From Trichothermofontia sichuanensis B231 (GTDB lineage Bacteria; Cyanobacteriota; Cyanobacteriia; B231), in assembly GCF_026240635.1 (NCBI RefSeq), contig NZ_CP110848.1:1552501-1616500 (forward strand): 64,000 bases of DNA, given 5' to 3'. Shown one piece after another: positions 9,000 through 18,452 of this stretch (its first letter is position 1; each line of letters opens with the position of its first letter). The translations under genes were made by a program, and so were the position numbers. The notes below the pieces were generated by a model. It was not told the DNA's origin and did no database searches. It saw only the letters and a list, made by a program, of their open reading frames with translations.

Positions 9000-9072
9000 G
9001 CCATCCCGTTCGCACTTACCAAGGCTGATTGGGCTACGAATCCTACCATCCGCCTTCCTCTGTCCTACCCAT

Positions 9073-9179
9073 TATGGTCAATCCCAATAAGAACGATACA
9101 GTTTTTCACTCCCCTCTCCCGCTCTGGGAGAGGGGCTGGGGGTGAGGGTGCTGTTTCAGCCTAAATGGCAATGACTATA
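9073..9179 (-). repeat. 107-bp MITE-like element, copy B
   Basis: Inverted relative to copy A, with ends TATGGTCAATCC and GACTATA and the same central GAGAGGGG palindrome. It lies between two similar terminator-like hairpins (8971 and 9195). Confidence 0.85.
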
Positions 9180-9191
9180 CCTTGGGATACG

Positions 9192-9216
9192 AAAAGCACC
9201 CCGTTACCGGAGTGCT
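9192..9216 (-). terminator. Probable terminator of the principal sigma factor gene
   Basis: On the minus strand AGCACTCCG, loop GTAA, CGGGGTGCT and a short run of T. It lies 60 bp past the stop codon. The stem shares AGCACTCC with the opposite-strand terminator at 8971. Confidence 0.6.
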
Positions 9217-9275
9217 AGTCTTTGAAAAGCGAACCCTCTGCCCATTCGGGGACGGGGACTGCGCCAAGGGGGGCC

Positions 9276-10565
9276 TTAACGGATATATTCTTTCAAGACG
9301 CTATTACGGTTGGGATGACGCAACTTCCGTAGGGCCTTGGCTTCGATCTGGCGAATGCGTTCGCGGGTAACGTTGAAGATCTGGCCAATTTCCTCTAGGG
9401 TTTTCATCCGGCCATCATCGAGGCCATACCGCAGGCGCAGCACATCCCGCTCGCGGGGGCTGAGGGTACCCAACACCCCTTCGAGATCCTCGCGCAGGAG
9501 ACTCTTGGAGACCTGATCCTCTGGGGTTTCCCCATCGGACTCAATAAAATCACCCAGTCGCGAATCCTCTTCCTTCCCGATCGGGGTTTCCAGGGAAATC
9601 GGCAACTGGGCAGACTTGGCGATAAACCGCAATTTCTCGATCGTCATCTCCATGCGGGTAGCGATCTCTTCCTCGGTCGGTTTGCGGCCCATCTCCTGGG
9701 ACAGCAGCTTGGTCGTTTTCTTGATGCGGGAAATGGTTTCGTAAAGATGCACCGGCAGCCGAATTGTCCGGGACTGATCGGCAATCGCCCGCGTAATGGC
9801 TTGCCGAATCCACCAGGTCGCGTAGGTAGAGAATTTATAGCCCTTCTCGTGGTCAAACTTCTCGGCAGCACGGATCAGCCCCAAGCTACCTTCCTGGATC
9901 AAATCTTGAAAAGACAAGCCCCGGTTCATGTACTTCTTGGCGATCGAGACCACCAGCCGCAGGTTGGACTGCACCATTTTGTCCTTCGCCCGCTGTCCGA
10001 GGTATAAATTGCGGCGAAACTCCGGCAACCAGCCATCGCCCCGCTCCTCCCATTCCTGGGCCAGTTGGGCATCCAGTGCCCGCCGTTTTTCCTCAACCTG
10101 CTTATCCGACGGCTCCTTGCCAGTGGCTTCCCGCAGGATTTCGCGCACGCGATCGCGCTTCCACACCTCCTGCGCCCACTCCAGATGGGTCGGGGGTTCC
10201 TCCAGACGCTCATGGAGATCTTCCTGCACCTGGTAGTAATACAGCAGGCGCGAAATTTCCCGCGCTAGCTCAATTTCCTCATCAGCCCGCAGCAAGCGAA
10301 TCCGGCCAATCTCCTGCAAATAAAGGCGAATAGAGTCTTCCGTGTAGTGTTTTTTCTTGACCTGTGCCTTGCGGCGGCTGGCACGGCCTTTCGCGCCTTT
10401 ATCGCCGTCCGCGTTGGGCAAGGCGTTGGCTAGCTCCTGATCGGTGTCCTCATCCTCATCTAAGAGATCAACTACCTCATCGGTAGCGTATAAATGATCC
10501 TCCGGGAGGGTGTCATCCTCTACAGATGGAGTCATTACCTCAAGTAGGGTTTTAGCCTGGGTCAT
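9276..10565 (-). CDS. sigA: Principal (group 1) sigma-70 factor
   Basis: A 429-residue sigma factor directing housekeeping transcription. An acidic N-terminus ([20 protein letters not shown]) and a basic linker precede region 1.2 ([16 protein letters not shown]). Region 2 contains [26 protein letters not shown] in two halves and [20 protein letters not shown] (2.3-2.4, -10 recognition). Region 4.2 ends [26 protein letters not shown] (helix-turn-helix for -35 recognition). Length and the full set of regions fit the essential SigA (RpoD1) class of cyanobacteria rather than group 2. The start at 10565 is supported by [14 protein letters not shown], a normal leader for this class. Confidence 0.94.
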   Translation of the reverse strand: MTQAKTLLEVMTPSVEDDTLPEDHLYATDEVVDLLDEDEDTDQELANALPNADGDKGAKGRASRRKAQVKKKHYTEDSIRLYLQEIGRIRLLRADEEIELAREISRLLYYYQVQEDLHERLEEPPTHLEWAQEVWKRDRVREILREATGKEPSDKQVEEKRRALDAQLAQEWEERGDGWLPEFRRNLYLGQRAKDKMVQSNLRLVVSIAKKYMNRGLSFQDLIQEGSLGLIRAAEKFDHEKGYKFSTYATWWIRQAITRAIADQSRTIRLPVHLYETISRIKKTTKLLSQEMGRKPTEEEIATRMEMTIEKLRFIAKSAQLPISLETPIGKEEDSRLGDFIESDGETPEDQVSKSLLREDLEGVLGTLSPRERDVLRLRYGLDDGRMKTLEEIGQIFNVTRERIRQIEAKALRKLRHPNRNSVLKEYIR

Positions 10566-11226
10566 GCCGCGTTCCTCATGCTCCTCTATTGCAAGAACCT
10601 AGTATGTAAATGAACCGTTATTCAACCCTGACACGCTAACCTGACAATTGAGCTAATGGCAGGTGGGCTGATGACAAGGTTGAGCTGCCAGCGATATGCA
10701 GGCATGGATCGATTGACCTAAATCGCCTGCCAGCTGCAAGCGTAGGGGTACAGCTTTCCCAGAGCTTGTCTCTGGTTAAATGAACCCTGATGGTTATCTG
10801 TCCAACTGATTGTCCTCAAAACACAAGGTCTCTCCGATTGTAGCCTGTCTCACAGAAGACGTATGCCGATCTGGCTGACTCATAACGCATTAATTAGGGT
10901 TCTCTTGATAAAGTTTAAGTGAAGCTACCTGCTTCAACAACCAGGATCCGTACGATCAACGACTGCCTACAGCCATCGGCGCACGGATAGGCAGGGGTAA
11001 TTGCGCGGTCAAGCAGTGATTTCTGCCACAGGAATGAATGCCACAGGAATGAATAGGTACGGCCTCAGATAGGGCTGGTAGCTAGGGCTGCTGGCTAGGG
11101 CTGTGGGTACTGGCTTAGAAAATGGCGACATTGACGCGATCGGGTCTTCTTCCTTTCTCCTGGATAAGGCGTCTGCAAAGGCAGCAGTCAGCCAGCACCA
11201 TTCCCTGGCTCAGAATAGGCTATAGG
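10566..11226. other. Intergenic region upstream of the sigma factor gene
   Basis: 661 bp without a convincing gene. It should contain the sigma factor promoter. Small direct repeats are visible: GCCACAGGAATGAAT twice near 11034-11055, and GGCTGGTAGCTAG / GGCTGCTGGCTAG near 11072-11100. No riboswitch-like structure was recognised. Confidence 0.5.
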
Positions 11227-11679
11227 CTAGGAAGTTACTTCTACCTCCTCGACGGGTAGGCTGTTCTGAAAACTAAGGGAGGGTGATTGACCCCGGTCTC
11301 CGGCTAACGGGGGGGCATCAGCTGCGGGTGTTGCCCTCGCTGCCATACTCTCGCGACGGGTGGTCGGAGCAGCGGGTGGCAGGACCAGTGGCAGGGCCGA
11401 CAACTCTGGAGGGATAGGATGCAACAGGAGCTTTTCAACCATCGCACCCCGCAGGCTCACCCAGAGACTGCACTGGGTAGGTGAGAGTAACAACAGGGTG
11501 GGTGTTCCCTGATACTCTAGCTTGCAGGCTAGGTGATAAACCTTGGCCCGCTGCCTAGCCGCAAAGGTCTGCACGCAGCAAAACAGTTCGCCGCAATAGT
11601 GTAATCCCTCATGGATGTGGTCCTTCAGCCAGAAGCGAAAGGGAACAACTTGATCGGACTGGATAATCAGAGGCAACAC
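11227..11679 (-). CDS. Conserved-looking hypothetical protein
   Basis: The GTG at 11679 is chosen because AGGAGG lies six bases upstream; the frame stays open a further 60 bp but without a better start. The product is 150 residues, beginning VLPLIIQSDQVVPFRFWLKD. The first ~85 residues look folded, with three cysteines around LHYCGELFCCVQTF and beta strands such as TPTLLLLSPTQCSLWVSLRG. The remaining part is Pro/Ala-rich and probably disordered, ending VEEVEVTS. No known domain is recognised. It stands alone between long intergenic gaps. Confidence 0.6.
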   Translation of the reverse strand: MLPLIIQSDQVVPFRFWLKDHIHEGLHYCGELFCCVQTFAARQRAKVYHLACKLEYQGTPTLLLLSPTQCSLWVSLRGAMVEKLLLHPIPPELSALPLVLPPAAPTTRRESMAARATPAADAPPLAGDRGQSPSLSFQNSLPVEEVEVTS

Positions 11680-12044
11680 GGAACGCCTCCTTGTGGGGTA
11701 ATTGCGATGACAAGAGTTGCTTAATACACCCAGATACATCCTCAGACAGAGGCTTGTACAGACTCCTTATAGACGCTTCATCAGCCCTGGATTAGCAGAG
11801 ATCTGAGGTCCTCCAACCCCTGGGTACCTGCTGCTTGTTCTCCAGACGATTCAGCTAACCCGCTGTTTCAAGAACTAGGGAAGCCTCTACCTGTATAGAA
11901 AGGCACGATCAATACCTTGACTCAGCCTAGCGATACCGTTACCTAACCGGTCGTCTATCCCACCTGTGGTTACTTTGCCATAACCTCCGGTAATATCGGA
12001 CGATTATACCTATCAGGATAGCTGAGGCATGGCCGCCTACTCTA
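11680..12044. other. Intergenic gap
   Basis: 365 bp between two minus-strand genes. Apart from the Shine-Dalgarno sequence of the downstream gene no feature is recognised. Confidence 0.5.
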
Positions 12045-12767
12045 TCATTGTGCGTTAGAAGAGGCATAAAGTGCAATCGGGCTGTTTAGCCGTTGTTGCC
12101 ATAATTGCTCAAGGGTGGCGAAGGTAAACCCTCGTTGCTGCAATAACGGGATGATCTGGTTGGCAACTTGGGCCACTTGCCGTCCGCCGTAGTGGCCATC
12201 ATGCAAGACGATGAGAGAACCGTTCTCAACCTGGTTCAGGATACGATCGCAGATAATGGCCACATCCGGTTCGGTCCAATCCTCTGGTACGACACTCCAC
12301 ATCACAGGCCGGTACTGCCATGACTGAAGCAGGGCCAGGGTTTGGGGAGTAAACACGCCGTTGGGTGGGCGCACGTCTCGGATGTGTGCCTGAACCCAGT
12401 GAGGGGCCAGATCACAGGCAATAGCAATCTGGCGTTGGGTTTCCTGTAGTTCTTGGCGGAGGCCCATCACACCCAAGCGGGGAAACAGGCGATGACTATA
12501 GCCGTGCAGACCGATCCCGTGCTGCTTGACGTATACTTGGCGAGCGACGTGGGGTGAGCGGGCCACACAGGCTCCTAACCAGAAAAAGCTGGCCTGCACC
12601 TGGTAGTGATCGAGGACTGCTAGCAGGTCAGGGGTGTAGCTCGGATGGGGGCCATCGTCAAAGGTGAGGGCAACGAGCGGATGATGGGGGGACCCGGCCC
12701 ACAAACATTGGGGAAAGCAAGGGCTAAGGATACGGTACAACGGCCCGTAGAAGGGGGCAAAGTGCAT
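12045..12767 (-). CDS. Polysaccharide deacetylase (NodB homology domain)
   Basis: A 240-residue carbohydrate esterase 4 protein. Motif 1 is ALTFDDGPHPSYT (catalytic Asp and metal Asp), motif 2 is HGYSH (metal His pair), motif 3 is RPPNGVFT, motif 4 is the VPEDW segment and motif 5 is IVLHDGHYGG. These are the residues needed for metal-dependent removal of N-acetyl groups from chitin-, peptidoglycan- or exopolysaccharide-type substrates. No clear signal peptide is present, although a hydrophobic, cysteine-containing N-terminus (LYRILSPCFPQCLWAG) precedes the domain. Many cyanobacterial members have this compact form. Substrate unknown. Confidence 0.9.
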   Translation of the reverse strand: MHFAPFYGPLYRILSPCFPQCLWAGSPHHPLVALTFDDGPHPSYTPDLLAVLDHYQVQASFFWLGACVARSPHVARQVYVKQHGIGLHGYSHRLFPRLGVMGLRQELQETQRQIAIACDLAPHWVQAHIRDVRPPNGVFTPQTLALLQSWQYRPVMWSVVPEDWTEPDVAIICDRILNQVENGSLIVLHDGHYGGRQVAQVANQIIPLLQQRGFTFATLEQLWQQRLNSPIALYASSNAQ

Positions 12768-12913
12768 TAGTGAGGGCTATCCGCAAGGAATCTTGGTCAA
12801 AGGGTAGGACTTTGAGTCTAGGGTATTTCTACCGTTTAATCGACATTTCATCATTGCACCAAGTTCACCACTGCATCAACTCGAGCGATAAGAGCGATCG
12901 CAGATTTAATTGT

Positions 12914-13110
12914 TATAGTCATTGCAATTGAGGCTGAAATAGCCCCCTTACCCTAAATCCCTCTCCCAGAGCGGGAGAGGGGCTTGAAAATCTGGCTCCC
13001 CTTCTCCCCACTTGGGAGAAGGGGGTGGGGGATGAGGGCTGCCGGTCGGATCGAGATCCAAACCTTAACTGTGTACTGAAACTGTGTACTGATTAAATTA
13101 GGTAAAGGCT
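12914..13110. repeat. Composite repeat: partial MITE (copy C) joined to other repeat segments
   Basis: Starts as the 107-bp element (TATAGTCATTGCAATTGAGG, then the GAGAGGGG palindrome to about 12980). It then changes to a different palindrome (CTTCTCCC / GGGAGAAG near 13003-13020) and to an inverted match of the element at 2867-3024 (GCCGGTCGGATC, CCAAACCTTAA). A 10-bp duplication (CTGTGTACTG) lies near 13070-13090. With the promoter of the upstream gene this fills the 373-bp gap. Confidence 0.6.
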
Positions 13111-13140
13111 GTATCTATCGTTATCGCCATACAAGTCGGG

Positions 13141-13635
13141 CTAGACCGATGGGAGGGTGTAGGGTTGCGCACCTTGGGGCATCGATGGCCGCCGGACTGG
13201 GGGCAGATGTGCTTCCGTCGTGGCGATCGGACAAGAGCGTTGCAGCGCACAGCAGACCTGACGTGCCCAGGCAGACTGAATGAGGGAGTTGAGAATGTCC
13301 CCTGTAATCGGTTTAACTAGGTAACCATCGATTCCCAAGTGATTATCGTGGCGTGACCAGCGCGGAGCATTGGATTCACTGACCACGACGATCGTCATCC
13401 CACAGTCATTGGTTAAGCTACGAAAACGCTGCACGATCGAGGTATGCCAAACCGATTGCCCGCTCGCCAGGATTAACAGACAGGGGACGGCGCGATGGAT
13501 CTGTTGGACGGCTTCTTCCAGGGAAGAAACCACCATCACCGAACATTGCAGCCGCTCTAGTGGCAGTGCATGTAGCCACTGCCAATCTTCCGATGATTGG
13601 CCTACGACTAAAATGTAGCTCTGTAAGTCCCCCAT
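13141..13635 (-). CDS. Receiver-like protein lacking the phosphorylation site (pseudo-receiver)
   Basis: A 164-residue protein with one CheY-like fold and a short Pro-rich tail. The first strand reads SYILVVGQSSED, so the usual acidic pair is Gly-Gln. The third strand reads CLLILASGQS, so the phospho-accepting Asp expected near residue 57 is Ala or Ser. The TIVVVSES strand and the conserved Lys of GYLVKPI (K108) are retained. The fold is therefore recognisable, but it cannot be phosphorylated in the normal way. It probably works as a constitutive or ligand-controlled interaction module. No kinase or output domain is encoded next to it. Confidence 0.75.
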   Translation of the reverse strand: MGDLQSYILVVGQSSEDWQWLHALPLERLQCSVMVVSSLEEAVQQIHRAVPCLLILASGQSVWHTSIVQRFRSLTNDCGMTIVVVSESNAPRWSRHDNHLGIDGYLVKPITGDILNSLIQSAWARQVCCALQRSCPIATTEAHLPPVRRPSMPQGAQPYTLPSV

Positions 13636-13718
13636 TTTTATAGCCTGTAAATGATATAAAGTGGTTATCTTAAACGCGCAAGCCTACTGGTTCGTTAGCC
13701 TAAACTCTTGAGTAACAA

Positions 13719-13754
13719 TTCAGGGACAAGTTCAGGGACAAGTTCAGGGACAAG
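13719..13754. repeat. 12-bp tandem repeat, three units
   Basis: TTCAGGGACAAG repeated three times without interruption, about 90 bp upstream of the pseudo-receiver gene. Confidence 0.8.
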
Positions 13755-14458
13755 ATTGAGTAGATATCTTGATTGGCGGGTATCCACGATTGATTCTGAC
13801 AGGCCCTGATCGATCGGGGACTGTTGCCCCGAATGCTCTAATTCTATGCAGCTTCTCTTGGATTGCGCGAGTAACTTCCATTTTTTTTTACTTTGATCGA
13901 CGCGGCTGACCAGTGTGCAACATTTCTTAGACTAAACCAGTCTGAGAGTTCACAGCTAGGACAACCTTTGTGAAGCATTTTGAGTTTGACTTACCGCATT
14001 GATTATGAATGATCAGCAGCAAGCTATTGGGTAAACGTATCAATGGGTTGAGATGCCTAGACAGCGGCTTGAACAGCATCAGGAGGGCTGTTTCGCTGGG
14101 AGCTAAAAATGTTTCTCCTAACCTGGTATTCTCTTTACCCATGCGATACCCATTCCTGCGGCAGTCTGTGTTGGGGAAAGCCTACAATTGCCGTGTCGTT
14201 AACCTGAAAGGCGATCGCCAGCGACGGGTTATCTGTGGGTAGGCTTCAGAAGTATTCCAGAAGTATCCCAGAAGTATTCCAGTTGCATAACGGGCAACCC
14301 TCATCCTTGGCTGCCCGTGAAGGAGGGGGCAACAGGGAAACCTGATTTTCCCATGCCGCTTTTAGCACAAGAGAAGCATTGAGGCCGGTCAAGACGCCAT
14401 TCCCCTCAGGTCAACCCGAATGGAGGCGGACCCAAGGGGAAGGAGGGGCTAGGGGAGG
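13755..14458. other. Intergenic region
   Basis: About 700 bp with no convincing gene. Short frames near 13927-14242 lack ribosome binding sites and recognisable domains. Near 14250-14280 the motif AGAAGTATTCC is repeated about three times, and an ACGGGCA / TGCCCGT inverted repeat (14298-14327) could lie in the 3' trailer of the EF-G-like gene. Confidence 0.4.
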
Positions 14459-16498
14459 TTATGCTTGCTGCTGGAGAATTTGTTCTGCCAGTTTCTCCGG
14501 CACAATTTGCAAGTGGTCATACTGCCACGTAAAGGTACCAACGCCCAAGGTCAGCGAGCGCAGTTCGACAATCAGGTTCTGCATTTCGGCCTGAGGGAGG
14601 TAAGCGGAAATGTCATCCCAGTTTTTCCACCCTTTCTTGGCTTCGTAGCCGAGGATTTGACCCCGGTGACCACTCACCAATCGCAATACCCCTGCCGTGA
14701 AGTCATTGGGAACTGCGATCGTCACCACCAGAATCGGCTCCAATAGGGTAGGTTCACAGCGGCTCATCCCTTCCTGCATGGCTAGGCGAGCAGCTTGCTT
14801 AAAGGCTTGCTCTGAGCTATCAACGGAATGGTAGGAACCGTTAGTCAAGGTAACGGCCACATCAACGACTGGGAAACCAAGGGGACCCTGGTTCAGGTAT
14901 TCCCGAACTCCGGTTTCTACCCCAGGGATATATTGCTTGGGCACGACACCGCCCACGATCGTCTCGGAGAAGATAAATCCCTGGCCCCGCTCCAGCGGTG
15001 TAATGTCAAGATAAACATCACCGAATTGACCATGCCCGCCACTCTGGCGCTTGTAGCGTCCGTGAACATCTTTAATCGACTTGCGGATCGTTTCCTTGTA
15101 GGGAACTTGGGGCAGATGGGCTGTCATGGGGAGGTTATACTTCCGGGCTAACCAATCCAGGGCTACCTTCAGGTGAATATCCCCCTGGCCCCACAGAATG
15201 ATCTCGTGGGTATCACCGTGTTGTTCCCAGCGCAGGGAAGGATCTTCCTCCACCAACTTGTTCAGAGCACTACTGAGCTTGACCTCGTCATTGCGATTTT
15301 CCGGCGCGATCGCGAGGGCATAAACGGGAGTCAATGGCTCCGCCTTGTCTAGGGTCAAGTCACTGTCGGGGCTGAGGGTTGTCCCGGTCGTTAACCCATC
15401 CAGCCGGCCAATGGCAATGATGGAACCGGCTGGGGCGGCGTTCAGGCTGGTGCTTTGGGCACCCATGAGGGTATACAACCCTCCCGTCCGCAGACCGTTG
15501 AGGGTCATGCCATCGGTGAGGGTACCGCACCAGACGCGGACCAGGGAAACTTTCCCACCCTGGGGAGTGTAGGAATTTTTCAAAATCTGGGCAATGACGG
15601 TGGTTTCGGAAGCAGGCACCCCTCGCCGCTGGGCCGTTTCAGCCGGATCGGGCGTTTCCTCCACTAGGGCCTGGAGAAGTGGGCGTACTCCAAAGTCCTC
15701 CGTAGCAATGCCAATAAACACGGGCACCACCAGATCGGCACCGAGATCCTGTTTCAGATCCTTGAGGATCTCATCGGTGGGCGGTTCGACTTCTTCCAAA
15801 AGTTCTTCGAGGAGATGATCATCGAATTCCGCCAAAGTCTCCAGCAGTTCCGATCGCGCCGCCTGCTCTTGCTCCTTCAATTCCGGCGGCAGGGGGACCG
15901 CATCGGCAGCCGCGCCAGTATGGTACTGGTAGGCCGCTTCCGTGATCAGGTCAATGTAGCCTACCAGTTGTGCTCCCTTGCCGATCGGATATTGGCAGGG
16001 CACTAGGGGCCGACTGGACACGCCTTTGAGCGCCGTGAGTACCTGGTTAAAGTTCACATAGCAGCGGGACTCATCCGTGCAGACCTGGTCCAGTTTATTG
16101 ACAAACATCAGGTGGGGAATTCCCCAATCATCTAGAAACTTGAGCAGGGGGGAGAGGGTCAGCACCCGTTCACTGTTAGCCTCACACACGACAATGGCTG
16201 CATCCACCCCTACCAGAACATCGTAGGTTTGCTGCGCAAACTCGATCGAACCGGGACAGTCGAGGAAGGTGAAGTGAATGCCCCCATAGTCGGTACTGGC
16301 CACCGACACCTCCGTTGTCATTTGGCGGGCACGGGCCTCTGGCGTATGGTCCCCAACCGTATTTTGGTCTTGAATGCGGCCCTTGCGGGAGGTGGCTCCG
16401 GTTACGGAAAGTAAACTTTCCAGCAAGGTGGTTTTTCCACTGGAATAGGGACCTACAATCGCAACATTCCGTAGTTCCCTGTTACCGTTTTCAGTCAT
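14459..16498 (-). CDS. Elongation factor G paralogue (EF-G-like GTPase)
   Basis: 679 residues from the ATG at 16498, chosen because GAGGTG lies seven bases before it. It has the five-domain EF-G layout: G domain (GPYSSGKTTLL, TTEVS, DCPGSIEF, NKLD), domain II (ILKNSYTPQGGKVSLVRVW), domain III, a domain IV with KRQSGGHGQFGDVYLDI and a domain V near RGQILGYEAKKGW. The G1 and G3 motifs differ from translational EF-G (which has GHVDAGKTT and DTPGH). No rpsL, rpsG or tuf neighbours are present, so this is probably a secondary EF-G-like protein rather than the main translocase. Its role could lie in ribosome recycling or stress, but that is not established. Confidence 0.85.
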   Translation of the reverse strand: MTENGNRELRNVAIVGPYSSGKTTLLESLLSVTGATSRKGRIQDQNTVGDHTPEARARQMTTEVSVASTDYGGIHFTFLDCPGSIEFAQQTYDVLVGVDAAIVVCEANSERVLTLSPLLKFLDDWGIPHLMFVNKLDQVCTDESRCYVNFNQVLTALKGVSSRPLVPCQYPIGKGAQLVGYIDLITEAAYQYHTGAAADAVPLPPELKEQEQAARSELLETLAEFDDHLLEELLEEVEPPTDEILKDLKQDLGADLVVPVFIGIATEDFGVRPLLQALVEETPDPAETAQRRGVPASETTVIAQILKNSYTPQGGKVSLVRVWCGTLTDGMTLNGLRTGGLYTLMGAQSTSLNAAPAGSIIAIGRLDGLTTGTTLSPDSDLTLDKAEPLTPVYALAIAPENRNDEVKLSSALNKLVEEDPSLRWEQHGDTHEIILWGQGDIHLKVALDWLARKYNLPMTAHLPQVPYKETIRKSIKDVHGRYKRQSGGHGQFGDVYLDITPLERGQGFIFSETIVGGVVPKQYIPGVETGVREYLNQGPLGFPVVDVAVTLTNGSYHSVDSSEQAFKQAARLAMQEGMSRCEPTLLEPILVVTIAVPNDFTAGVLRLVSGHRGQILGYEAKKGWKNWDDISAYLPQAEMQNLIVELRSLTLGVGTFTWQYDHLQIVPEKLAEQILQQQA

Positions 16499-16694
16499 TA
16501 GCAATCACCTCAAATCTTAAATAAATCTGAATTGTCTTGGCCAATCTTGGCGCAATATTCCTTAATAACTTTGGAATCCAATCCAGACCGAAACTTCACA
16601 AGAACCGATGGGGACGATCGCGCCCGATCGGGTGCGTTTCTTGGCTTTTGACATCTTTTCCCATTTAGAAAACAGGCGGGTTCGGGGTTAAGCA

Positions 16695-16758
16695 ATGACG
16701 CTAACTGACAATGACGCTAACTGACAATGACGCTAACTGACAATGACGCTAACTGACA
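16695..16758. repeat. 16-bp tandem repeat, four units
   Basis: ATGACGCTAACTGACA repeated four times exactly, roughly 200-260 bp upstream of the EF-G-like gene. It is the main feature of the 382-bp gap 16499-16880. Confidence 0.85.
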
Positions 16759-16880
16759 TGGCCGCTGCCCCTGGTTAATGTCACAATTCACTTGATGGTA
16801 AGTCCTTATTAAAACCTAAGACCTGTGTGTTTGACACAAAGGAAACTTGAAATTTAACCTGAAATTCAGGAGCAGTGGCT

Positions 16881-18452
16881 TTAGCGCGGTTGGCCTAGGG
16901 TGGTGATGTACAGGACTGCCTCTTCGACGGGAATGCCGAGGACCTCATTCACCTGGTCATCAAAGAAACCGCCAATGCCACTGACGCCCAGTTCCAGATA
17001 AATCGCCGCTAGGTTGAGGCGTTGGCCCAGGTGACCGGCGTCGAGATGCAGATAGCGATAGGCACGATCGCCGTAACGGTCTACCGCTGCTTGCAGATCC
17101 GCCGTATGAAACACGACGGCGGCAGCATCCCGTCCGAGTTCTTGGCCGAGGCAAAGGTAGTGCAGTTCCCGCCGGAAGTTCTTAAAGCGAATTTGGCGTA
17201 ACTCTTGGGTCTGGGGAGCGTAGTAGTAGCAGCCAGACTCCAGTCCTTCTATCGCTGTGACCACGACAAAGCTTTCAATCAATTGCAGATCACAGTAGTC
17301 GGGTGTACCGTCCAACCCCTGCTCGACGTAGTGTTGAGGCTGGTAGGTGAAGTCTAGCAGGGCGATGAGTTGTTCATAGGTAAGGCTACCGCCCGTATAG
17401 GCACGGGTTGATCGCCGTTTGAGCAGGGTGTGTTCCAACCCCTCAAGGGCTTCCCCCCAGGCGATCGGTTGCGTCTGACAGGCTAACCGGGTACAGAAGG
17501 GGAAATTGTACTTATCTGTGGGGGGGGTGATATCCTGGGTCCAGGGTTGGATATCGGCAGCATCGGCAGGGATCTGGCTAGCGAGGTGCAGCGCCGTGAG
17601 TAGGGTACCCGCCGGCAAATCGGTTTCCGGAATATGGCGGGCTGACGGTTGGGTGGTACGGGTGATCGGCAGATTCTGCTCGACCCGCAGGCGATCGGCC
17701 AGCAGAATGACGGCCAGGGCACCTTCCTGATCCGGATCAAGGTAAAGCAACTGGTTAAGGCGATCGTCGGCGAACCCGGTTAACAGATGGGGCCGCCAAT
17801 CGTTACAGGCAGCCGCCAACTCCAAATTGCCTAGCAGATGTCCTATGTCCAGACAGATCCGTCGATAGGCACGGTCCTGGTACCGCCACGCCGATCGATA
17901 AAACACACCGGTGATCACGAGGGCGAGATCGACGGCATCCAAGGCAGGGTGCCAAAAACAGGCGGCTCGCAGGTCTGACCAGGGGCTACTGTCCCAAAAA
18001 CACAAGAGGGAGTGAGTGCGGGGCTGGTAGTTGTATAGTCCAGCGGGTAGGGGGGCAGTGCCACGGGCAATGAGATAAATTTCGGCTGGATAGAGACCGC
18101 CGGCAGACGGGGCCGCCCGCAGATACGTCGGTTCCCCGGTGGGGGTCGGAATGCGGGCGGTGAGGCCATAGCTACAGAACAAAAGGCGTGATAACCGTTC
18201 CCACCAGGCGGTTTGGAAGGCTTCACTCCCCGGTTGGGGCAGGCAAGCCCGCGACGATTCACCTGCGCAGACAGTCCGCGATCGCTCAACTAAATAGGGT
18301 TTTAGGGGATAGTCCCTTCCCCATTTATACTCTTTAAATGGGACGGGTTGGGTCTCCCAGTCTAATCCCTGGCTCTGGGCGGCGATCGTTTCTGGGGCGT
18401 ACTTAGTACGCTCGTGGTAATACTCCGCGATCGAACGATAGTTGGCTGACAT
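16881..18452 (-). CDS. SagB/ThcOx-type FMN oxidoreductase with two nitroreductase-like domains
   Basis: A 523-residue protein with two copies of the nitroreductase fold. The first runs from about residue 60 to 290 (SRACLPQPG, APSAGGLYPAEIYLI, RICLDIGHLLGNLELAA). The second runs from about 335 to 520 (KRRSTRAYTGGSLTYEQL, RYLHLDAGHLGQRLNLAA, GIGGFFDDQVNEVLGI). APSAGGLYP is typical of SagB family enzymes that oxidise azolines in ribosomal peptides. Proteins of this two-domain form are common in cyanobacteria without any peptide-toxin cluster. No YcaO cyclodehydratase or precursor peptide is seen nearby, so a biosynthetic role is not supported. It could use FMN in another oxidation. Confidence 0.85.
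   Translation of the reverse strand: MSANYRSIAEYYHERTKYAPETIAAQSQGLDWETQPVPFKEYKWGRDYPLKPYLVERSRTVCAGESSRACLPQPGSEAFQTAWWERLSRLLFCSYGLTARIPTPTGEPTYLRAAPSAGGLYPAEIYLIARGTAPLPAGLYNYQPRTHSLLCFWDSSPWSDLRAACFWHPALDAVDLALVITGVFYRSAWRYQDRAYRRICLDIGHLLGNLELAAACNDWRPHLLTGFADDRLNQLLYLDPDQEGALAVILLADRLRVEQNLPITRTTQPSARHIPETDLPAGTLLTALHLASQIPADAADIQPWTQDITPPTDKYNFPFCTRLACQTQPIAWGEALEGLEHTLLKRRSTRAYTGGSLTYEQLIALLDFTYQPQHYVEQGLDGTPDYCDLQLIESFVVVTAIEGLESGCYYYAPQTQELRQIRFKNFRRELHYLCLGQELGRDAAAVVFHTADLQAAVDRYGDRAYRYLHLDAGHLGQRLNLAAIYLELGVSGIGGFFDDQVNEVLGIPVEEAVLYITTLGQPR

Noticed and set aside
13927-14242. Overlapping short frames as small genes or a transposase remnant
   Set aside because: No ribosome binding site, no domain and no similarity that I recognise to any transposase.
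16695-16758. Possible CRISPR array
   Set aside because: The repeats are perfect tandems without unique spacers, as are those at 13719, 37305 and 60367. No cas genes are present.
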